The position numbers and the translations under genes are program-made. A stretch of DNA of 64,000 nucleotides from Rhopalosiphum padi. Taxonomy: Eukaryota > Arthropoda > Insecta > Hemiptera > Aphididae. Shown in pieces: positions 54,938 through 64,000 of the stretch. The notes below the pieces were generated by a model, which worked only from the letters and a program-made list of their open reading frames with translations, was not told the DNA's origin and searched no databases. The stretch covers positions 15,438,001 to 15,502,000 of the forward strand of contig NC_083600.1 in the NCBI RefSeq assembly GCF_020882245.1, given 5' to 3'. Every line of letters starts with the position of its first letter. Positions within the stretch are counted from its first letter, which is position 1.

Positions 54938-57496
54938 ATGAGAAGATATACAAACTTGCAATATTTTTTGACTGTGTTTACATTATGTTTTATGAATTTG
55001 GGATACAATGCACAAATACTGGAATTATATGAAGGTACGATTACGTTTTATTATTTTTATTATATAGGTAGTCCAAATTCCTAAATAGTTGTTACGATAT
55101 ATCGAAGATCTATATACATGTACAAGTGTGAACTTATTGGTTTTACAATGATGTTTATTTTTTAGGAGTTTACCTATATAAGAATTAAATATTAAAAAAT
55201 GTCATAAGTAATATAGTTACTACAATATATACTTTGTAATATAGACTGACAGACCGCCTTCATCGTATTCGTCCAGAATTCTATATAATAATTGAATTAA
55301 AATTTTACTCAGACATTACAGTTGCTTACTTAATGACGAGGTACACTCGACTAGCGGTTACTTCTTTTTATATTTTATCTTTAATAATTCTAAGAGTTTT
55401 TAACGCTATAAACGATTGTTTTAAAGAAATTTGATGTCAAATGACAACATTAACTAATTAACTGTAATGTAAACTACATTCAATAAGTTAAAATAAATAT
55501 TTTTGCATCTTCATATTTTACCTCAAAATAGTCTATAATATCCAATTTTATGTACAATAATTTTTTTTTATATTTTATATATATTTTTTTTATGTATAGT
55601 TCTTGATTTTGTTTTCACGTAAAAGTATAAAAACAATATTCGTAATGCAATTTTGATAATTTCAATAAATCGTCATCAAGTCATACTGTTTTCGTGATTA
55701 TTTTTGAACACTTAGACGTTTGTAGTGTGATTAAACTTGATACTTGAAAGACAACAGATTTCTATTGGATATATTTAAATTATTTAAATATAAAATAATA
55801 TTTATTACACAGGGTAAATAAAGTAGCGTTCGAATTTTGTAATTTTACATTACAGTATTAACATTATTAACAATATCAATAAATTGACTATCAAAATAAA
55901 CTGAAATATTAACGCATTAACGTTGATATTTATATATTATCCATGTATAGGTGATATTTGCCGCAAAGGCAATGGGAAATCTCCCGACTCTATTTGTCGG
56001 AATATTGAAAACTGTCGAGTTGCAATGGATGGAATCAAGAAAAATATTATACCGCAATTATGCTCATTCGATGGATCAACTCCAATAGTTTGTTGTCCAC
56101 CAGAAAATAAAACCCCTACCATTCCATCCTCTACCATTCCACCTCCTAAACCATCTACTTCTACAACAAAAAAACCAATTGTAAGAGCAGCATATTCAGC
56201 CACTGAAAGTATGTATAGGATATATTACTGTAATCAGTAATTTATTATTATTTATTAAATTATTTTTTAATTATTTATCTAATAATTATTTGTATATATT
56301 TTTATTTTACACAGTGTGCGCCCAGTATTCAGAATTAGTTTATTATATAATTCAGGACCCAGTATTAATATCCAATAATCAGGATAAACAGGAATATCTC
56401 AAAGTTAAAGATTGTTATGATGCCATTACCTTAATTATCAACGGTACAGAAGCTAAGCCGAAGGAATTTCCACATATGGTGACAGAAATGTGAAATATAT
56501 AATATTTATTTTATTGTTTTAATATTATAAAATTACAGGTTTTGATAGGTTATAAAGAAAAACCAGGTGGCTGGTCATGTGGAGGATCGTTGATAAGTAA
56601 GAATTTTGTACTAACGGCAGCTCACTGTGAAAAACAAACACAAAACCCGTATGTTTACTTACATATACACACATTATATTAACTTTATAAACTGTTATAA
56701 AAAAAATTATGTTTCAGGGCAAAATGGGCCCGCTTAGGTGAACTAGATTATGACTCGGAAAGTGACGAGGCTAGACCTTTAGACTATATTATAGTTGAAC
56801 GCATAATACATCCAAATTACAAACCACCTTCTGTTTACAACGATATAGCATTGTTTCGTTTAGAAAGAGATGTAGAATTCTCGCCATTTGCACGACCTAT
56901 TTGTCTCAATACAGATCATTCTTTAATACCACCAGCAATAATAGCTACAGGATGGGGAAGAACTGATTTAGGTAAGTTAGTTTTTTTGTATTCAATATTT
57001 TATTTAATACACCTACATTAATTTATAATTTATAAATGTAATGAAAATAAAAATATTTAGTTGAACTTGAAAGCTCGAAATTACTAAAAACAAGTATAAA
57101 CTATGTTCCGACCGAACAGTGCGATGAAAGTTTGCAACACATGAAAAATAGAAATCAAAAATTGTCGCAAGGAATAGTTGATGACCTTATGTTATGTTTT
57201 GGCAATGGAGGTGGAAATGATACTTGTTTAGTAAGTATTTTATATTTCTTTGCATATAATTACATTTTTGCATCATGAATATTTTTTTTTAATTACTATT
57301 TATTTTTATAATGTTATAGGGCGATTCAGGTGGCCCGGTTCAAATAGTACATAATAGGTACGTGTGTATGTATTCACAAATAGGAATAACGTCATTCGGG
57401 GACACATTCTGTGGAAAGGATAAACCTGGTGTTTATACTCGGGTATCGAATTACATTTCATGGATTGAACAAATCGTTTGGCCAAGAATTAAATAA
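54938..57496 (+). CDS. CLIP-domain serine protease, CLIPC (snake/Grass-like) type, 7 exons
   Basis: Exons: 54938-55034, 55951-56208, 56315-56478, 56539-56648, 56718-56971, 57061-57230, 57320-57496. All introns are GT..AG, with phases 1,1,0,2,1,0. The joined frame is 1,230 nt, 409 residues. Residues 1-25 form a signal peptide (hydrophobic YFLTVFTLCFMNLG). A six-Cys CLIP domain spans C36-C81 (C36, C48, C54, C70, C80, C81), followed by a Pro/Ser/Thr linker (84-110). The catalytic domain begins at I159 (IING) and has H202 (AAHC), D252 (NDIAL), S354 (GDSGGP) and trypsin-type pocket residues D348, G378 and G388. The predicted activation cleavage is after L158. Leu there, the linker pattern C120AQY, and C367 before GITSFG are CLIPC hallmarks. 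From family knowledge, it is a secreted haemolymph zymogen that relays Toll or melanisation cascades by cleaving CLIPB zymogens. N85, N161 and N347 are in N-glycosylation sequons. The start was chosen for the signal peptide and in-phase splicing. All key residues are intact, so it is probably functional. Confidence 0.93.
55035..55950 (+). other. Intron 1 of the CLIP protease gene
   Basis: A 916-nt phase-1 intron separates the signal-peptide exon from the CLIP exon. The donor is GTACGA and the acceptor is CATGTATAG. It is much longer than the other five introns (60-106 nt), which is common for first introns that carry regulatory sequence. No open frame or mobile element is visible inside it. 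Confidence 0.85.
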
Positions 57497-57513
57497 CTAA
57501 TGAATAATACAAT

Positions 57514-57519
57514 AATAAA
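57514..57519 (+). terminator. Polyadenylation signal AATAAA of the protease gene
   Basis: A canonical AATAAA lies 18 nt past the stop codon (stop at 57494-57496). That would give a very short 3' UTR. A second AATAAA at 57879-57884 is an alternative that would give a 3' UTR of about 400 nt. Which one is used cannot be told from the sequence. Confidence 0.5.
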
Positions 57520-60500
57520 ACGCAGGTTCGAATTAAATTTTATTTATCCTTAATTAAAACTATATAATATTGTTGTGTTAAAATTTATATTTTAATAATT
57601 GTCTATAGTAACTGTGAGTTATGTTAATCTTTCTATACTCCAATATTGTTTGTATTTTTAACATAACAGTAACATATTTAAAATGAAGAACGAAAATATA
57701 TGTTTGAAATATTAATTTGATTTTTTTTTTGCTAATTATACAATCTATTATAATTTTCTATCTATCAACCTTACATACATAATAGCTAAACAAGCGATAA
57801 ATATATAATATTATTTTAAAATTTGAATGTAGGTACTCTGGCGCATGAAAAATAATATGTTAAAATAATAAATTATTCAATAAAATAGTTATTCGACAAT
57901 ATCATTTGCCGCACGTAGAAGTATAATAGAACGACTATTTATGTGGACTCGTATTTGTTGTATTGATCTATTCTCGAGATTAGAATATCCAATAATCCAT
58001 TGTTACATCAAACACGACCTATTGCCCATATTGCAATGGGCAGAAAGATGAACGATTAGCGCCAAATGAATAATTGAAAATAAGACAACTCAGATACTCA
58101 GATCACCTCACCTTTAGTCATAATATGTGAAAAATTTTTGATTATTTTATTTTAACTTCTCCAAAAATATATTTGGGTAATGGGTGCCTATGTAATTTTT
58201 ATACCAATTTGTATTATTGAATAATACTTTAAAATTTATATACTAGATTGTCAATTTATTATTAAATATCTATAAGCTACCTATAACATATAACATTTAA
58301 TGTTTGATATTATATCCTGTTTAAAATAGTCAAAATTAAAAGGTATAAGAAATCGTTTTTTGTTAACAGTAAAATTATTTATGTTTTAAAATATTTAAAA
58401 CTTCAAAGATATTGTTTTGATTTATTCCTCGGCATTTTAAGTCTGCCTTTTCGTAAGTATCATAAAGTAAGTAAATAAATGTATTTAAAATTTTCAACAT
58501 TTTAGTTTAAGTAGTAATATCTACATATATTAGGTAGGTGACTGAAAGACGACGATAAATCAAGATAATCGCCGACACCTGATAGTCATTTATTCTATGC
58601 AACACAAGCAAAATTACACGGTGACGTGCGATGTAGGTCATAATAGGGTTTAGAATAACACCACGAGTAATAGAGGGACCACCAGCGCGCACTGTTTTAA
58701 GTGTCGCAGTCAACTCGAGGTCCAGCACTCAACATGCCATTCATCTATTGAAATTTGGAGTGACTAATGAATGTCTGGGAAAAAGCTTTTGAGGTGGTCC
58801 AGAGAATCCAGACAATGAACGTTTTCGAGACGTAATCGATATTGTATAGATATGTCGCGTGCAACGATTTATCGTTGAAATATTATAACGTTGTCGTCAT
58901 ACAACTTACAAGATGATCCATTTATAATATAAGTGTCTTCAAGCAATGCTTTGAAAATATTTGATTTTTTATGGAAATATTATTTGATTTTGAAAAATTC
59001 TAAATTTTTTATCTTGATTTATTTATTTTGTTTTAATAATAATCTAAACGAATAAGCCCGTTTATCATATTATATTTACATATTGAAAAATGATTACAAT
59101 AATGAACGCATAATCGTATTACATAACATAAGATAAATTGAATTTTTAATGACATTATTAATTTAATATTCATTAGCAGAACTACATATTCATGTGCAAC
59201 TTGATTTAACTATAGGTACACCGTATTTTCTTATGTTCATATACTAGAGATTAAGTATTACATACTACTTACAGGTGATTATGATTTAGTCCATCATATT
59301 TATACCGATGCAAGGTGAACAATATTTTGTAGTTTTAAACCGTATAGTACAGTACGCGTCGATCGGAGTGGACACGTTTTATGTATGATGTATCGCGAAT
59401 GTTATTCTATTGCATTTTTGCAATCGGAAAATTTCTTAGAACAATACTACCAATTATGGCAATCGCAGTCTAGTTTAGAGAGCATTTCAAATTGAATAAA
59501 GCTGGCAATAAAACGAATAGGAATTAGCTCGGATACGACGTGATTAGAAACCATGAACACTGCTGTTGACGCGACGTGCCTACAGACGAAATCCCATACG
59601 TGTTTAATAAATTACGAGTATGTTATGGACATTGCTTGATAAAGACATCATAATATTTTCTATCTAACATATCATTTTTATATCACCGACTACAAATGGA
59701 GAATACACCAAGAGCAAAATTATTGTATTCCTGCGTGTATTATACGGTTAATTAATGATTTGTAAATTAATTAATCTATGATGTTATGTTGTATTATGCA
59801 CATCGAGATGACGCAATTCTTAACATATTTTCAAGTTAAGTACAACAATATTAATTTATCTCACTGTTCAATTAAAATAATAGCTTTTTTCTCTAGTGCA
59901 CTCATATATTTGGATTTAACAAAGTTTTGTGTAGTTTTTATTAACAAGCATTGTTTTAATTATGAGTATACAATTTTTTAAAGAAATTAATTAAATAAAT
60001 TAACACACTTTTTGTGTTTAAAACAAATCATGAATTTTTCTTTCATACCGTTTGTAAAATAACATTTCATAAAATTAATTCCTTTGACAATACAATTAAT
60101 TTAGAAAAAAGATTTGCCGTTTTGGTGTTATTTATTTATATTCATATTATTATTATTACTATTTTGTACAATAAATAAATATATTATTATATTATTTTCT
60201 TGTATGATATAGCACAAAAATATTAATTTCGAACCATTTTGTGTGAACGAAATATTGTATGGCAGACGTGATGTTGAGAATAACAGTAGGAAAGTCGACA
60301 ATCAGCGCGAGACTTTTTTTCGTGCGAAATCAAACCAGAGTTTTTTTCCACACCCAAGTTTTAATTTAGTTCTCTCTCGCATTTTTTTTTTTTACACTGT
60401 GAATAGTGTTAGACATTATAGAATGTTGAATTGGCCAATGAGCGAAAAGTTTTGCCGTCGGTTGGTAGGCGAAGCGGTAAAAATATACGACCTTTGGTTA

Positions 60501-61259
60501 CCTGCCCGGAACAGCAAAATGCATAAATCCCAGAACAAACTTTTAACGCTGCTAGAATTACGTTGGACTGAAAAATTAAGCGTGCCTTACATTAGATGAT
60601 TCAATTTCACCGGTCAAAAATTCTCTAGTGAGTTATGCCCGACAACTGAAAATTTTAATATTAAAAAATTAATCTAAAAACTTTATAATAACATTCGCAG
60701 CAAAATGTACGAATAATATTTGTGTGTGTGTTAATGTAGTATTATTGAAAGTAGACTCAGACGGAAATGAGTTAAACCATCTGATTTAAAGTGATTATTC
60801 ATACGATATCGCCATGTTGAGTTATGATCATGATTAAATCAAGCTTATTTAGTTGTTTTCGAATTTAAACGGCTGTACAATCTCAGCGAAGGAAAAATAA
60901 GTATAAGAAAGTAATTTCTGACTTCGGGTGCCTCATTACTACCAGTACTTGGTAGTTGGTACTTGAGAATTTGAAATAAATATTGTCGATTTTTTTAGTT
61001 ACAAAAAAAAAATCGATTTAAAATTTAAAGTAAATTAATAAATATAATTCAGTAATATAATTCTGTATCACACGCTTTACAAGTGTTTAAATGTTAATCA
61101 ATGCTTAATATTAAAGAGCGTATATCTGAAATGGTAAATACCTATAATATGTCCAGTACACGTAATTGTTATGTATTTGCTAAACGAAAATGTTTTCCGA
61201 CGTTTACATGATATAATTTTATGTCATTATACGTACAATAATATTATTATTAATGAGAC
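57520..61259. other. AT-rich stretch downstream of the protease gene
   Basis: No gene is supported. A hairpin-like TTGCCCAT...ATGGGCAG lies at about 58022-58042. The part at 58520-58880 is less AT-rich and contains a 73-codon - strand frame that I cannot assign. The 118-codon + strand frame at 60243-60599 starts in ordinary sequence, shows no motif, and includes a low-complexity Phe stretch, so I do not call it a gene. Confidence 0.6.
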
Positions 61260-64000
61260 CATCGCGATTCACAACAAACTATATTATGTAAAGTGCGTGG
61301 GTATGGTAACCCTTGTAAGTGAACATTTTTACTAAGTATTCAAAAGTTTTAATTTTTATAAGATATTATTTTTCAGCCAACGAGAAGAGAACGAGTGGTT
61401 TTAGAGTGCGAAAGAAAGAGAAGGTCGGGCAGAGGGGAATTATCGGGAAAACGTCGAATAGAAAAACATTTCAAAATCGCACCGTGATTTCCAACAGATT
61501 TACGACCGATTTATGGGAATGTCGAGCGCAAGAGGATAAAAACAATTTACGATTGAACAAGATCGTTTCGTTTTCGATAGGTATCAATAAAAAGAAAAAC
61601 GTGGCATTAAAGTCAGTCGTGTGTACCGCCGACGCCGCCGCTGCAATCTGTATATTATATACGACGTGATTCGTTTTTATAATATAATCCGATGTGCGTA
61701 ATTACTGGCTACGAAATGAAATCGTATATACGTTTCGGCCGTTAAAAAAAATAAAATAAACAACCATAATAATATCCAGCAGAACGGAAGCACGCGTATA
61801 TTATATGCGCGGCAACGCCAAAAGCGCTTACTCGACGAGCAGCTTAATCTTTTCGTTTAAATCCGTTTTGGTTTATATATATAAATATGCAATAGTATAA
61901 TAACTCCATATCGTGTGAACTTTGAGATTCGTCGCCAATGAATATAAACGAAATTTATATAAATATGAAAAAAAAAAATAGAACGACGAAAACCAGAAAT
62001 CCTAGGAGAGGAATATCGCGGAGTTTATCTTTTGTGCTTCCATTCGCCTACGCGAGACGACGAGACGAGACTCTACGACACTGCGTCGATTTATCTCTTA
62101 TCGCGTTATTCCAAAAAAATAAATACAAGTGACATTATAATAAAATATTAGATAAACATATTATTATTATTATCGAGCACGACTTTTCGTATCTACGTTT
62201 TCGTTTCTTCCGGTTTTCCGACCTCCCAGACAATATCGTTCATCGACGTGCGTCTTTGATAGGACCTTCGTAGTGACAAAAAATATTTTGCGCTCCGATG
62301 TAAAAATATAATTATTAAAAAATGGGAGTTCGGCCAGTTCGGGGACTTCACGCCGTGTGTTGTTTTTTTCACGTGATTCACTGCGGCGCACTTGATTTAC
62401 AAGCAGTATTTCGAGTTTTATACCCGGGTAGTAGAACACGCCATATGGTTAAAGAACAATAATATTATGTATTTACATCGTGTCTGCGCCGTTCTGGCTG
62501 CGCAGACATTACTCTACGTCCGTGCCAACGTATATTATTATACTTGAAGTTTATATAACCATATTTTGCTGTTGTGTAGCGTACACAAAACGATCGCGCT
62601 GAATCAATACGACCGTACAGTATTTACCTGTCTGTGTTATTGTTATTTACTTTCCGTTAAATGTGTTATTGTACAATGCAACGGAATTCGCGTAAGTATC
62701 TACACGCGCAAACGCAGAATTTTTGGCACGTTCGATAATTATGCGTACGAGCGCGCGCACCTGCGACTTTCACAACGATTATAATATAATTTTACATCAC
62801 TGCGAGTTCTCGTATTAATTTTTACGTCTCCTCGTCTCCTCTCCCGGTTCCTTTTTATTCGACGTATTGCGGAGTTCAGCAGCTGCCACTATTCATCGAC
62901 ATATTTTATTTAAGTCGGTCGGTTTCGTGTCTATTTCATTATAGGTACTGTTCATATATATGACAACAACTGCTGTAATATAATCGTTCGACCGTATTTC
63001 GATATTGTCGATAAATAATTCCCGTGCACGTGTACGCGAATACGCGAAACCATCTTGTATTACAGTGCCACGTGTATGCACTTATCGTTTCGCGCTATAG
63101 TGTTTGTAATGCTAATATTGTATATTATTATGTGCATAAAGTAACGACGAGAGTTCCATCTCCGTTGTCGTCGTCGTAATAATCATAACCGCACTAACGA
63201 TATTAATAATAACGACCATGACGACGATAACAATAATATCGACGGTTACCCCGTGCCAACAAAACGGGAGACCGCACGCGTTCTCCCGTTCGATCGGTGA
63301 CGGCGATTTGGACGTCTTGCGCGAAAACGACACGAAAAACCGTCTAAAAATCGCGACGAATATTAATCTCGTGCCGCAATACAAATTAGTCGCAGCAAAT
63401 ATGCAGACTTGAACTGTTCACAAACTGCCGTTTCGAAATAACGCGCGCGATTACGGCGGAGGGCGCGGGGAAACGCATTTAAGAGAAAAAAAAAGCCGGC
63501 GATTTTTCAAAGTCCCCGCGAACCGAGTGGCTCGTGATATTATTGTAAGTAATAATCGCAAACGAGCCTGGGGACCTGGCCCGGAGAGCTTTTGTGCACC
63601 GCGCTCCGTCGTCGGCCGCGGTATATGCGCGACAGACGGAAAGCTATAATAATAATAGTCACCGTAGCAAGCGAGTCTATACGTATATACAGAGTAGGCA
63701 GGAACAGAAGAAGAAATAACGGCCCAGACGTCCGCGCGACCCACAAAAGAAAACCGTATATACGACTCGAATTTACCTCGCCAACGCCCCTGCCCCGCAC
63801 CGGTCCGCGGCGCCGACGAACGCCCTCCCCGCCGGAGCCGCGCGTCCCTCTGCCCGCGACGGGAAAACGGCGGCGGCGGTGCCGTCGAGGTCTCTGGGCC
63901 CGGCGCGGTTTTCATTATTATATTGTCTAAGAAAATAATCCGAGCCCATTGTTGGCCCGTAATGAGCGGTGCTTTGGCGCATCTGTGCATCCGCTCGACG
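61260..64000. other. CpG-rich island L, running off the window end
   Basis: This is the longest CpG-dense block. It grows richer toward the right edge, and 63760-63910 is the most GC-rich part, with CCGGAGCCGCG and CGGCGGCGG words. A perfect 9-bp inverted repeat lies at 63263-63290. The longest uninterrupted frame in the window (63451-63990, - strand, 179 codons) is here, but it is Arg/Pro-rich, its opposite strand is also open (63592-63930), and no family is recognisable, so it probably reflects lack of stops in GC-rich DNA. The block could be the promoter or first exon of a gene beyond the edge. Confidence 0.45.
63263..63290. repeat. Perfect 9-bp inverted repeat, 10-nt loop
   Basis: AACGGGAGA at 63263-63271 is followed by a 10-nt CG-rich spacer and its exact complement TCTCCCGTT at 63282-63290. 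This is a stable hairpin or dyad binding site candidate within a CpG-rich block. Confidence 0.85.

Noticed and set aside
56479..56493. Read-through of exon 3 to the in-frame TGA at 56491-56493 as a short protein
   Set aside because: GTGACA at 56479 is a usable donor and splicing to 56539 restores the conserved HMVLIGY start of the catalytic domain.
60243..60599. 118-codon + strand frame
   Set aside because: No recognised motif, low-complexity Phe run, and no flanking splice or promoter evidence. Starts from a non-ATG codon.
61319..61669. 116-codon + strand frame, Lys/Arg-rich
   Set aside because: No family signature; amino-acid make-up follows local purine-rich sequence. The start is a non-ATG codon.
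63451..63990. 179-codon open frame on the - strand
   Set aside because: Arg/Pro-rich in GC-rich DNA with the opposite strand also open. No domain, no recognisable splice structure, no family resemblance.
1..64000. CRISPR arrays, rRNA genes, bacterial operons or viral genes
   Set aside because: No regularly spaced direct repeats, no rRNA-like conserved blocks, and no dense same-strand gene runs were seen.

Overview
This window looks like nuclear DNA of an aphid or a close hemipteran relative. The background is very AT-rich, full of TATAATATTATA-like and TAGGTACCTA-like words, with many short (TA)n, (AAT)n and (CA)n runs. Introns are short with GT..AG ends, and one intact gene encodes an insect-type CLIP-domain serine protease. 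The species assignment is inference from composition and the protease family. Nothing bacterial or viral is seen.

Only one protein-coding gene can be assembled with confidence. It lies on the + strand at 54938-57496 and has seven exons. The joined frame is 1,230 nt and encodes 409 residues: signal peptide, six-Cys CLIP domain, Pro/Ser/Thr linker, and a complete trypsin-like catalytic domain. Residue patterns place it with the CLIPC proteases (snake/Grass-like), which act in extracellular haemolymph cascades leading to Toll activation or melanisation. Its activation site carries Leu while its own specificity pocket carries Asp.

About 55 kb upstream and 6.5 kb downstream contain no gene I can support. 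Transposon relics are scattered there: a C-terminal fragment of a hAT transposase (53381-53590), an adjacent hAT-like inverted-repeat segment (about 53767-54414), a tRNA-derived SINE (about 41375-41625, - strand) and a degenerate pogo/Tigger-like terminus (32734-32800).

The gene desert is not uniform. About a dozen 0.8-2.7 kb blocks that are CpG-dense and GC-richer recur every few kb: about 7.25-9.24, 14.64-16.60, 19.86-20.65, 21.70-23.62, 25.24-26.83, 30.72-31.96, 34.08-35.05, 37.34-39.44, 43.48-44.95, 46.08-47.30, 51.28-52.72 and 61.26-64.00 kb. They alternate with 70-80 percent AT stretches, and most contain (TA)n tracts plus GC-rich trinucleotide runs. None holds a recognisable protein. 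They may be regulatory elements, promoters or exons of non-coding transcripts, or first exons of genes outside the window. This patterning is the least explained feature of the sequence.
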